From contig CM043872.1 in the NCBI GenBank assembly GCA_023846275.1, positions 25,963,670 through 26,027,669 of the forward strand: a stretch of DNA of 64,000 nucleotides, in the 5' to 3' direction. A program made the position numbers and the translations under genes. The stretch comes from Vanilla planifolia. Its lineage: Eukaryota > Streptophyta > Magnoliopsida > Asparagales > Orchidaceae. The notes beneath the pieces were generated by a model that was given only the letters and a program-made list of their open reading frames with translations, was not told where the DNA came from and ran no database searches. This document shows, one piece after another, positions 12,340-24,350 of the stretch. Within the stretch, counting starts at the first letter, position 1. Each line of letters begins with the position of its first letter.

Positions 12340-14433
12340 TGTAATGTCAAGCCCCCACCTAAACTAGTACCTCTAAATAACAAAATTTCCATAAGAGTGA
12401 GAACAATGAAGAAAAACCAAGGTGGGGACCCGACGGTGAGACAAACTAACTAAACTAAAATCTAAAATATATACATAAAGACATCTTTTTTTTTACTTTA
12501 ATCACACTGAGCTCTCTCCTTTCTCACACATCTCGTGAAAAGGGTTCTCCTGTAACAGCATCATTCCCAGTTCTCGGTGCAGTGGTTTCATGACCTGTGA
12601 TGTAAGCACTAAATGAGAGTTTATACATCTCAGTAGATAATTCCACATAGTTAACCAAGTAAATAAAAATGCATAACAAAATACCATAAACAATAAAGAT
12701 GAATCATATGCATCAAACTAAAATCATACCATATGTCATCTATATAAAGTAATGCCAAATGAAAACCACAAAGAAATGCAAGTTCCTTATATAGTGTGTT
12801 ATTACCGGGCTCAATTCCCTTTGACGCATTATCCTCTGGATCCAATCATCAATGACTGTCCTCTAGCCGGCATCCAACCAAGCACATAACACTAGGCAGA
12901 TATCTGATCCGAAGATCGATACCTTGCGATCCAACACGCTGAGCCTAGTGCCACCAGGCAGGTATGGTACCATACCCTGAGATCCAACACGCTGAGCCTA
13001 GTGTAAATCATCATGGAGTCATAGCACATAACACTAGGCAGATATCTGATCCGAATATCGATATCCTGCGATCCCACATGCTGAGCCTAGTGGTGAGAAT
13101 AATGTTCTCTGGGAATCTATTTTTTTTACTACCATTGCCAATCATAATTCCAAACAATTATGCCATATCAAAGATCTTTCTTTACATATTATTTCTTTCT
13201 CTTGATTTCATTATCATACCATGTTATTTCTTCTTTTTCTAATTATCATACCAATGCATAAGTAACAACAAAAATATCATGTTTTCCTTTACCATATGCA
13301 ACAATTAAAACACCATGTGATAGTAAGAAAACCATGTAAAACATACAATACTGTGCTACATCACAGGGCTAGGAAATTTATATACCTGGATTTGTTGTAT
13401 CAAATTTTTCTTGCCCACTTCTAATTCTTCTTGATGTCCTACCTACAAGTCACGATGTCCTACAAGCCCGTAAAATACAAATATAATTAATTTAAATATG
13501 CTTATAAAGCAAAATTACATTTTTAAAAGTTGTTCCCAAATGGCTACAATTCTGCTTTCTAAAAGCTTGCCCAAACAGCCAAAAATCTCGCTTTATTAAA
13601 GCTGTCCCAAACGGCTTTCCAAAAATCCCAAAAATGCTCACTGTTTTTCTTGCTTACTGTCTTTCTGTCGGCGCTGGACCGCCCGCCCCCAGCGCGACCA
13701 GGTCTAGGCCCGGCGCTGGACCTCCCGCACCAGTTCAACAACGTGAACCGGTTCAATTCTCTCTCTCTCCCCCATGCGTTCGGCGAAACCGAAACCTTTC
13801 GCCGATGAAATTCGAGACCTCCGGCGTCTCCTGCCGGCCAAATCAACCCCTCTCGATCTCCGTCGCCCACCGAAAAACCCTTACACAAAGACGACAAAGA
13901 AATTTGCGTTTTCCTTACCTTACGGAACCCTCGCCGACCTTCACCGTCGCGTGCCGAAATTCCTCGAAGAGCACGGTGGTTGTTGTTGGAATCTCGTCCT
14001 TAAGGAAATTCTCGCCGCAGTCACGTTTGTTGCAGAACCTCGCACTCCAGAATTTCTCCTTGCAGCCGCATGCAGTCGAAGTTTTCGCAAACGTAATTTC
14101 ACCCGATTAGCATTTATAAACACTGCAGATATGTGTCAAACTCTCCCGAAGCAACTGCCAGGTGGCTTGTAAAACGGCTCTTTTGCATAAAACCCCCTAC
14201 AAATGCGTTATTTGCAAATATATCCTCCACCAAATCGAATTTGAACTGAGCTGACATTTAAAAATTACAATTCTATCCTCAACGTTACAAATTTATCCCA
14301 AATCTTTAAAAATTCATAATTTATTCATTAGAGCTCCAAAAATTACAAATTAAACATTGTTGGATTCATCACAAAAAACTCTTTCTTTTAAGCAAATAAA
14401 ATAAATAAAATAAAGAAAACTAGGACTGTTACA
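12340..14433 (+). mobile_element. Candidate solo LTR of a plant LTR retrotransposon
   Basis: The block starts TGTAATGTCAAGCCCCCACC at 12340 and ends CTAGGACTGTTACA at 14433. The TGTAA...TTACA termini and the C-rich start resemble Ty3/gypsy LTRs of plants. It holds a small tandem array (12881-13092) and an isolated GC-rich section (about 13640-14130) in otherwise AT-rich DNA. Open frames of up to 158 codons exist on both strands of that GC-rich part, which suggests low stop density and not coding. The 5 bp outside each end (tgaca and tataa) do not match, so a target-site duplication is not shown and the exact ends are uncertain. No gag-pol is attached. A genic CpG-rich promoter is the alternative. 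Confidence 0.4.
12881..13092. repeat. Three-copy tandem repeat with inverted ends
   Basis: The 70-bp units at 12881-12950 and 13023-13092 differ at only a few bases. A shortened 53-bp unit lies at 12951-13003. Each full unit carries CACTAGGC near its left end and ends with GCCTAGTG, so it has 8-bp inverted repeats. GATATCTGATCCGAA and the element ATCCAACACGCTGAG recur inside. Confidence 0.85.
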
Positions 14434-16849
14434 TATAAGTTATGAATGGATTGGAGATCAAATGTGAAATGCTATATCTGGTGAATAAAGTATGATGAAT
14501 TGATTGTTAGGAATTGGAAAGAGCATCAATCTCCAAAGAATAATGTAACAATGAGTGCAAGACCATATATAGGTACAGTTTTTCTATAAATTTGAGAGGC
14601 ATTATGGCTGTGATTAAAGATCAAAAATAAGTACTTCATATGTCCGATTGAAGGCAACAGGGATAGGTTTTGAAGACAGGAAATCTGCAAAGATTCTAAA
14701 CTAGGCAACAAGTCCTTTGATGTCATTATTTTCATTTCCTTCTTGCTTATGCGGTCAAGTCTATAATGTCACAATTCTGAGTTTCCCTTTGTGCCTTCAA
14801 AGGCTAAAATATGCATAGGCGGGTGTCAGGGAAGCAATTTGCAATGTGCTGTAGAGTACAACCTGCAAGTGCATAGGGGCACGGCAATCTGCTGTCCAAT
14901 GGACAGGATGTTTGAGAGCACGTTGTCCATGGAGGCCTTGCAACTGGTGAAGTCAGTGAAGGGAAGTGAGGTTACAGCTAGAGGATGTAAAGAAATGCAC
15001 AAGTGTTGTAGCTGGATGGTGTGGGCATGGGTGCAGGGGTTGTAGGTTGATCTGAATGGGAAGGAGTTGCAAGATGAGCCTTTTGGTGAGGAGATTGAGA
15101 TGAACATCTTGGTTGTGAGGAATTTTGCTGCAATGGGGGTTTGGCCCCATGAGTTCTGCTTTGGTCTCCTCTTCAGCTTTTCTACCTCTTGCTTGATGAT
15201 TTCTCTTGAATCATTTATGGAAGTGTTGGCAAATGGCATTGTTGGTTTGGCACCTCTAATGTCGATGAACTGGCCCCTCAAGGCAATGCGTGTAGACTTG
15301 AAATTAAGCCATATGCAAGTGGATGGCTTGGGAGGGGGCCATGGGGCATATCAAACACCCTAACCCATTTGCTGGTTCTGAGAATTATGGGGGGTTGACT
15401 GCAGAAAATCTGTTCCTCTTCGGCCCTCTTTAATGGCATTGAAAAACCCAGATCCTGGCCATAAAGCATTATGGTCTGCTATTGCTTTGAGAGAAAAATC
15501 ACTTCCATTGGCTTGCTTCTGACCTGCATAAAAGATGGTGATATCTTGTAGCTTTGTTGTGGTGAATTTGTGGTCAAATTGTCTGTGTTTCAACTTTGAT
15601 AGTATGCAGGATATGGATTTAGCATGATGTGTGGCCCCAAGATATTGGTAGAAAAATGATAGGATTGGTGCTTGGTCACTTTGAGTTCAGACCATCCTTG
15701 ACAATGGCCGTGTTGGTGCCAATCTTGGTATGATTTCTTCGGCTGCTGCTATATTGTTGGAACTTGTCCAAATTGGCATGGATCTATTCTGTGATGGATA
15801 TTCCCTTATGGCTGATGTAATTATTGTTAGAGGGGGAGAGGGCGGCCTTCATCTGAGTTTGTCTACATAGGCTTGAATAGACTACTATAGGCTGGCACTT
15901 GGGTGGATGGGAAATTTGGTGGGTTTTTTAAGAAGTTCAACTAGGAGGGCTTAACAGTGGTGTCCATTTATTGCCATAAAGCTAGGGGTGAGAAGCAAAC
16001 TATCATTAGGTTAGCAAGGCTTCTTTGGGCAAGGTTGTTGCCCAAGTTTGGATAGAGGTGAGGCAGAGCAAGTCAGAAGACAACAGGCGTGTGCTAGCAA
16101 TCTTATTCCTTCGCTAGACAAGGGTAAGTAGCAAATTGTTTCATTCAAGGTGTCCTGTTTTGTGATGTAGAGCAGTGATAGCAATGAGTGCAATATTGGG
16201 CCACGGAACTTGACTCCAGGGAGTTGGTGTTAGTGCAGCAATGTGATGCAAGATGCAAATAACTCAAGCAAAGGGATAACTTGAGCTTCATCATCAAAGC
16301 AGGGCCAATTTGACCATTGCTATTCTAGGCAGGATAGTTGAATTGAGAGGTATGGGGGAATATGGTAGGAAAGCTTTGGAGCGTTGCAAAAGGTGAAATG
16401 GGTGCAACGAGTGGAGTTGATGTGAGGTATAGCTGGGCAAAACCTAACGTTTGCTAAGGCTAGGGATTATTGTGGATAGCAGGTGCTGCATTTGGTGGGG
16501 TGAGCAGACTCGCAGCTTTCTCAGGAATACAGACTGGTTGGGGTAGAAGTTGCAGAGAGTGGCACAGCAGCAATGACTCAAATAGAGTGGGTTGGATGGC
16601 AAGGTGGCAGTTGGTATTAGTCTTGATGGTTGCAAGGAAGTTGAGCGTGAAGAGTTTTGCAACCATGGTTTGTGAAGATTTAAAGGATGGTAGGAATGCA
16701 AGTGATTAGTGCCAAGGCTAAGGGACTCCAAGGTGCATTGGGCAAAAGAGTTTCAAGACCTTAAATTGCAAGGGCTTCCCCTTCGAAGTAACAAGATTTG
16801 ATAATAGAATGGAGCGCATTCTCCTTCCTTTCTTCATAATGACCATAGA
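14434..16849 (-). other. Repeat-derived region, no intact gene
   Basis: This part is richer in GC than its surroundings and has several interrupted minus-strand frames rich in His, Pro, Ser and Thr (14826-15281, 15278-15593, 16444-16731). Many stops interrupt them. The style resembles a decayed gag or protease section of an LTR element read on the minus strand, but I see no zinc knuckle, DSG protease motif or reverse-transcriptase motif, so the assignment is a guess. A short frame at 14526-14735 (-) with LPSLESLQISCLQNLSLLPS has a leucine-rich-repeat look and nothing to support it. Confidence 0.25.
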
Positions 16850-19140
16850 ATTATTAGAGGGTCAAAAGACTCCTCTAGGAAACAACTTTAGTTAATGGTT
16901 CACAAGCATTCACCATGCATGGTTACCCTATTGGAGAACAGGTGTAGGCCCCTTCACTAAGTAGGGAACATACAAGCTTGTTGGCAGTGGAACTTTTATT
17001 TCGGCCTTTTTGTGGGGCGGTTAGGGGCATTATCCTCTTCTGATTGGTTCATCTTTTTGAGGTCATCTCTTCTTAGAAGATATATGTTGTTAGGATGATG
17101 TTGCTTGGGATGGGACATAGCTAGTTGTTGAGGCCCAACTAGTTAAGTGAAATGATTGCTCACAAGAAAAATATTCACCATAGGATATAAGAGGTTGTGA
17201 CTATGGCTTTGCGAGGGTATGCTTCGACCATGGTATGGGGAGGTGGACTTCAATTGCGTTCTATGCCAAGATTGAGGTTGGCCTTTCTACTCAGGCTAAC
17301 CAATGAGAAGTTTCTTGCTTTCATCTCTTAGGTAGGTCTATAAGACCTGGGCTTTGAGAGAACTCCTTTTATTTGGCACAACAATTCAGAGGGAAGGATA
17401 GATGTGGGAGCAGCTCAATAAGGTGCTCATGAGCTATATGAGGCTCATTTCATTTATGGGAATCTATCTTTCCCACTGTTTTGCATAAGCTCTGGTTATT
17501 ATCCTTTTTTGCTTTGGTTCAATTCATTGTATTTCAAGTTGTAGAGTCAATTGATGTGACTTTCATTTAAAGAGTCCCATATTATCCTTTTTTGAACTTA
17601 AAGGAGACCTAAACTAAGGACTTCTAGCTTTGTTCTTAGTCACAAGCACACAAGTCACCTTAAAGCTCTCAAAAAATGGAGCAAATAACACATGGATGAC
17701 TTGTATGACATCATTAAATGCTTGTACACTAATACTATTAACTTTCAAAGAAGGGTGGTAGATGATAATGACTTTCATGAGGATGAGCACCAATGCTTCT
17801 TGAGAATAGTTGGGTGCAACACCTTCTTTTGTCATATAAGTACATGTCACGAGAGTGTGAACTACATCAAGTTCTAGGTGAACAAAGTGGGGGCTCACAT
17901 TGATAACCCCCAAGAGATTGCATCCTTGTTAGTTACAAACTTCAGTCAAAAGTGGTGCCCACCCAATCAGCAAACACTAAAGAATCACATATTATTTTGT
18001 GTTGTCATCACCTTCTTAGATGATGGGTCTAATAACCATAGTATTGACAAAATAGGTAGAGTTACTAATTTTTAATTGAGACCCAAATAGGCACCAATCG
18101 TCTATGGCATTAGTGTTATTGAGAGATCAATAAAGACAACCTAGTTATAGCCATTCTACATTTCTTTTATATAGGGAACATGTCCTAGAGGTACAAAAGT
18201 GCCTTGTAATGCTTATTCCAAAGATCTAAAGGTCTGTATCACAACACTATGAACACATTAGTTTTTGTATTGCTTTATACAAGGAGATGGCCAATATCAT
18301 GATGTGCTGAATACAAGATTTTTGGCCAACTTAATTGCAAAAGAGCAAAGTGAATTTACCCCGACACAAAGTATTGCAAATAGGTGCATCTTGGCCTAAA
18401 AAGTGATGCATATATTGTCCATCGATGGAATCATGATAGTGAAGGTGGACATGGAGCAAGCATATGTTAGAATACACTAGAAATTCATGCTTAACATGTT
18501 TGTCTCTTAGGCTTCTCAAACAAGTGCTCCATGGTATTCTGTTGTGTCTCCATGGTTCAATTTGTTCTTCTCTTAATGGATCTTAGTCTCAATAGGTCCA
18601 ACCCTCTAGTAGTTTTAGGTAAGGTCATCCATTGTTTCCGCGCATGATCTTCCTCTAATTGGAGCTTCTGTAACTATTCATTTTGAGGATTGAATAGGGA
18701 GCCCTCCTCAACATCAAAACCTTGGCATCATATCCATTGGTATCCCACCTGTTCATTAATGATGCAATTCTCTATGCTTTAGCATTCGCCAAAGGAGGTG
18801 TGTGATAGCTCTTTTATCTTTTGTGACAACTATCTGGCTTTCAAGCAATCAGAAACAAGGGACACATCATTTGTCTTCTTCAATAAGAGGACTTCAAAGT
18901 ACTAGAGAAGAATGATTATTGGTATAGAAATAAAAGCAAATTGAAAAAGAATCTAGAAATTCCCCTTTGGCATGATCTGCCATTTGCATCAAATTTTGCA
19001 CATATCTTGTAGGCTATTAAGGGTAAGATTTCATCTTGAGGTGCCAAGGTTGTGTCACTTATTGGATGGGTGGTGTTGATCAACTCCATCCTCACTCCTC
19101 AACCAATTTATAATATGTCATACATATTTATTCAATAAAG
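16850..19140 (+). mobile_element. Decayed L1-type LINE fragment (endonuclease to reverse transcriptase)
   Basis: Pieces of a LINE ORF2 can be read in order on the plus strand in shifting frames. They are GDFNCVL at about 17240 (endonuclease), DLGFERTPFIWHNNSEGRID at about 17347, NTFFCHISTCHESVNYIKF at 17819-17877 followed by DNPQEIASLLVTNFSQKW at about 17905, KVDMEQAYVRI at about 18440 (reverse transcriptase), SHLFINDAILYALAFA at about 18745 where FADD is usual, and SLIGWVVLINSILTP at about 19060. Stops and frameshifts are frequent. One stop (TGA 19037-19039) sits where related LINEs have Trp. No ORF1 and no RNase H are attached. It is an old, truncated copy, and the exact ends are not visible. 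Confidence 0.75.
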
Positions 19141-22129
19141 GACATTCGACCAAATTCCAAATTGCCAAGAGGAAGAGCTGATATGAAAGATTACAAATAT
19201 CCAACATCTAAAAGAATTTTGTTTCCTTCTTGTATGCATCTAGATCCTAAAAAGGAAAAATTACTTTCCAAAATAGTGAAGTGCTATTTCATTGAATATA
19301 TGAATTAATTATGTGGGCTATCAATTCTACAATGAACAAACTATGAAAATAATTAAAATAGTAATACAACTTTTAATGATAACATGCACAAAGATAAATA
19401 TAGATGGGAATTGAACCATGCACCAAGAGGACCAATAGAGGCTGAGTTGTAAGTTGTTTCAATTTTAGTATATGTTGAATATTTTGAACCTATTATTGTA
19501 GATTTTGAGGAATCTGAAATAGTGACAAACTCATCTTATTCTATTTTAAGAAGATCTAGCAAGGCTCTTAAGCCTATACAAAGGTGTTTTTTTATTTTTA
19601 TATCATTTGCTTTTAGTTGGTTCTGATGAACCAAAGTATTAGAGCAAGACAAAGCATTTTGAAGTTTCAATTAAGTGACAATTGACAATATAATATGAGT
19701 TCAATTCACTTGAAAAAAAATAGAACATAGGAATTATCACCATTACAAGATAAGAAGATGTCTTTGTAGATCAAATGAGAGTATAAGATCAAAAAAGAGA
19801 CTGATGTCAATAGAAGATACATGACAAAATGGATAGTCAAAAGTTTTTAGTAGAAGAAAGTTATCGACTACCAAATTTGTTTATCTAGTTAAATTAACTA
19901 TTAGACTAATTTTAAGTATTATTATAATAGAAGACTTGGAGTTATGAAAATTATTTTTCTTCTATAGTGATTTGAAAAAAAAAATTACATGAAACAATAA
20001 GAAAATTTTTTGGTAATCGATAAAGAAAACCTTGTAAGCAAGCTCAAGAGAATTCAAGAGGAGGCTCTATGTTCTTAATGAGCCTCTGAGACAATGGAAC
20101 TAAAAGTTTGATACTTTTATATATAGTAAACAATAAGATGTGAGATGAACCACTATTTTTTAAAAAGCTTTCGTGATTATAATGTTATCATTTGTATATA
20201 AACATTTATTAAAAATTCTAGAATGAAGAAAATTTGAAAGTTAACAACAATTGTTAAGAGAATTTGAGATGAATGAACTTGGAGTCACAAACTAGATTCT
20301 TGGGATAATGATCCCAAGGGATAAATCTAGAGAAATTCTCAATTTATCACAATAAAAGTACATGAAAGACATTCAATAGATTTGGAATTGATGCAAAGCT
20401 CAAAAATATTGTACTAAGACATTTCAAATTGTCAAAGGAACAATTACCAAGAATAGTTTCGAAGCATGAGAGCATCACAAAGGTTTCGTATGCACTAGTG
20501 GTTAGTAGCCTTACGCATGCTACAATGTGAATAAAACTAGGCATTTGCTTATGCAATAAGAATTGTGAGTAGGTACATAATAGATTGTCAATTAAAGAAG
20601 ACAACAAAATAATGTCTTTTATCTCCTCAAAAACATCTGTCCATAGAAATCAAAAGATTTATAAATATATTGGGCTCAATAAAATGATCTGTTACAGGAG
20701 TTCTATAACCCATCTTCAGTTTGAATAAATGATGCATCAAACAGATCTTATTTGATGAAGAAGGTTTTTCATACATATTTCATAATGCCCTCAACAAACT
20801 TGCTGTTTTCATATTGGTGGTATTGAAATCCATGTTCCTCATCAATTTCAGCCGAATTAACTCTAATCCTTCAACTCTTATTCATAAGTTGAAGGCTCCA
20901 ATAGGTAAGAACATGTCAAGAAAAAAGCCCGATTCAAATTTCAAATACAGCAATTCTAAACAAAAAAAATTCAAATTTAAATCCTCATGAGCAAGAAATT
21001 TCTGTTAAAACAACTTTGAGTGAATTATTCTTTAATATAAGATTCGATCTGGGCTTGGGCCTTCTGATGGACTAAAAAATTTTATTCCCTTTGATGCTCT
21101 TTCCAAATACATAAATAATCTCTTGATTTCAACCACAAGCAAAATATTATGACTATCTATCCTGTATGCATTGGACAATGTCCAGCATAACAATAGATCT
21201 GGAAGAATCTGTCCTGATATAGTTCTGTTGACCCATTGCCAATACTTATGCATTCCTGTATTTCAGATTTCGAAGTCATTTGCTCATCATATTTGAAGCA
21301 TACATGAGCACATTAGGAAGCAAATTCATAAAACTAACCAAAACCTAAGCAAATAAATATAAGCAACCAAACCTAGTTGATGCTTTTAACTGATATTAGG
21401 AATTCTCTAAGGAGATTATGCAATCATTTGTGTGGGGTCCAAATGTGTTCCTCTTGGAACCATTCACAACGTGCATACCAAAGGTGCTGTTCCTTACAAT
21501 ATTTGAAGAAAATAGCACTAAATGAATATGCAACAGTCTTGTCAAAGAATTATAACATCAACACAGCTTTAAACATAACAGACCTAGTTGCTTACAAGGA
21601 GGTAGCTACAATTCCTAATAAGCCATTTGAGCAGTTTCATCATCTTTTAAGATTTAACCTATCATAAAGAGTCCACCGGCTTGAATTGGTGAGCATAGTG
21701 AGCAGATTAAAAAATAGATAATCAAACTATTATCAATATAAGTCAAAGTTGCCATCAATACTTGGTTTGATAAAGAGATCACTTGAAACACACATGGATT
21801 TCAAGAGAAAAGTTTCCCTTGATAAATTCAGATCTTTTGGAGGCGTAATAGCTAGGACGGATAGACACATGAGAATTGAGTTCTCTCAACATTGGAAGAG
21901 TTGGCATGGATATTACACCCCTTCTAGAATTGTATGGCAAATGATCAACCTTACCTCCATACATTGGCTCTTATGAAGGTTATAGTTCATAACTTGTTAT
22001 GCAACACTCCTTGTAAGTGGGTTTATGGAAGTTTTGGGCCTCTTCAACTTTGTTAAACCTCTTTCTCAATGGGTCCCCCCCCCCCCCTCATTCTTAGTTT
22101 GATCCTACAGCCACTTGTAGTTGACCTGG
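19141..22129. other. No gene recognised
   Basis: This is AT-rich DNA with a few frames of 60-100 codons. Minus-strand 21779-21964 and 21032-21253, and plus-strand 21377-21667, have somewhat protein-like composition but no motif I can name and no consistent exon structure. A run of 13 C lies at 22075-22087. Confidence 0.45.
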
Positions 22130-24350
22130 CATTGAATGTAGCATAGTTTTGAGGATATCGTTAACGTCCCTTTTTTTTCATACTCCAACTTAAATCGTTT
22201 TCTAGTTAAATCGTTCACTGATATCATAGAAGACGCCCCTTATTTTCTCCACATATTCAATTTATTTTTTTCCCAAATTTAAGAATTCAAATAAACAGAA
22301 TCTCCTATTGATTTTGTTCATTTTTCAATTTATAAATACATCAACATAACATTCATATCTACAATATGACAACCATACAGTTTATAACCATAACTATTAA
22401 TTATAAATAACTGAATCTAACAACTATAAACAAATTAAACCATCATAACTGCATATCATATTTTTCATAGTTTCTTATACTATGACATCAAGTTTTTATA
22501 AAATTAACAAATCATTTAGCTAAACTCTTACAATACAAATTTTTATAGTTTCAATTTTTATAGATTATTCTTATAGATAATCCTTTTTTTTTTTGGTTCC
22601 AATATACCTAAAATATTAGTACAAAAAAAAAAACTAAGCCAACTATCATGGGCCTAATAAGCAATTTCTAACAATAAATAAATATGTGAAATAAACAATG
22701 ATTTAAGATAAGCACATGTAAGATCTAATTACAAACATCAACCATAACATATAAGCAAACAGAGTCTCGTTCATGTTTAAATATAAAATAAAATATGATA
22801 TGCTATCAAAAAAACATATTATAATCTTTAAAAGAAATGACAAGTACATATAATTTTTTTATTATATTTTCAATCTTTTTCTTAGTGTAGTCTTATTTAT
22901 CGACATCTATTTCTACTTAACTAAGTAAACCTTACAATGACTAGTGCTACGTTTCCTTCCTCTTATAAGGTAGACAATCAATATCCTCATTTTAGTTTGC
23001 TTAGTTACAAAAAAAACCTTATTTATTGATTTATCATGTCATGATTTCACACACAATCATGCTAAGTCTTTTCATATTCTCAACGTTCATATCTTTACAA
23101 CAAATTCTAATAGTACAACCCACTGGCCACTAGCCACTAGCCATCTCACGACGACAAATCTCAATATTGTGACACACTAACTACTAGCCACCTCACGATG
23201 ACAATGTCTTAATCTTGTGACATACTGGCCATTAGCCACCTCATAGCTACAAATATCAACCATGTGACACACTGGCCACAAGCCATCTCACGATGGCAAT
23301 ATATCAGTCTTGTGACACACTGGCTACTAGCCGCAAAAAACATCACATTTTAATTTTAGAAAATTCACTATTCATTAATGTCATTTTATGAATATCTAAT
23401 TATTATTGCTTTTATTTATTTTCACATGTAAAAGCTTTATTTTTCAAATTTTAATTAGTATATTTTTGCATCAACACATTAATATTATGTTTACATATTT
23501 AATCATGTAAAACAATTTCACATTTAGACTTCATCAATATTAAAAAAATATACATCTACTTATAAGTATAAATTCTCATATAAACACATATAATAATATT
23601 ATATCAATAAATCAATAAAAAAAAATTTATACAAAGTTATATACAAGGTCTTATTTTCAACAATCAAAAATACATCAGTCATATGTATATAATATTTATG
23701 TTACAATGTCTACTTCACATGCAATGTTTTAATTTCAACAATCAGTACTCTATCAGACATATACATATAATATTCATGCTAAATTGTCTATCTCATAATT
23801 TTTCTTGTTTTTTTACTTATCTTTGTAATCAGTCAAATTCCCTATTTTCTTAATTTTAAGTTATTAAACAACACATGTCTTAACTTAAAAAATTACAAAA
23901 TTTTAATTTAACAAAAACATGTAATTTATTCATTAAAAAACTTCAAATTAATAAATTTTCCTTTCTCTATCTTTAAGAAATTTCTCTTAAATTTTCCTTT
24001 TCTTCAAAAACCCCAACTTGCAAAATTCAAGGGATTTATATACCACAACTTAATAGCCAAATAAGATCTTGATTAAAACCTTATAGTATCAAAAACAAGA
24101 AAAACCAAAAGCAAGAAGCACAAATTATAGGTTAAAAACTCATGGATCCTTGCCACCATACCAAACTCCTTCCTTTTCGTCAATGTTTCAATAGTTCTTG
24201 CAGCCCTCGTCATTGATAAAGCGAGTTTCGACGAAACTTCCAACCGGCCGTGAGTAGAAATCTTTTCTTAGGGCACAGGGAAGCTTTGGGCGCGTTTGGG
24301 AAGAAAAGGGAATTTTGTTTTCAAAAACAACAATTAGATACATATAATTT
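22130..24350. mobile_element. LTR-like repeat block (unclassified)
   Basis: The block opens near gttaacgtcccttttttttc (about 22162) with acgccccttattttctccac soon after. It is very AT-rich through its middle, contains a ~48-bp tandem array, and closes with a GC-richer stretch (24150-24310). No coding capacity is seen. This layout resembles a long plant LTR, but I cannot find matching termini or a target-site duplication. Confidence 0.3.
23121..23333. repeat. ~48-bp tandem array, about 4.5 copies
   Basis: The start block cactggccactagcc recurs with changes at about 23121, 23175, 23223, 23270 and 23318, spaced 54, 48, 47 and 48 bp. Each copy contains a ctcacgatgacaa-like part and ends with ttgtgacaca. 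Confidence 0.85.

Noticed and set aside
12502..13460. A possible small spliced minus-strand gene (TTNPVIDDWIQRIM then VMKPLHRELGMMLLQENPF)
   Set aside because: The splice signals fit and the joined frame is open, but it falls inside the candidate LTR across its tandem array and matches nothing known. Treated as coincidence unless transcripts show otherwise.
13634..14172. Overlapping frames of 132-158 codons on the plus strand and 112 codons on the minus strand
   Set aside because: GC-rich DNA with few stops on both strands, inside the candidate LTR. No known domain in any frame.
14526..14735. Leucine-rich-repeat-like minus-strand frame
   Set aside because: Only one or two repeat-like phrases, no NB-ARC or kinase context, ends at once.
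14826..15281. 151-codon minus-strand frame (LKRRPKQNSWGQTPIAAKFL)
   Set aside because: Considered as a gag or protease part of a gypsy element. No diagnostic motif, and neighbouring frames are full of stops, so only a vague repeat call was kept.
21032..21964. Possible minus-strand exons (QDRFFQIYCYAGHCPMHTG; YGGKVDHLPYNSRRGVISMP)
   Set aside because: Somewhat protein-like but the reading frames do not join and no family is recognised.
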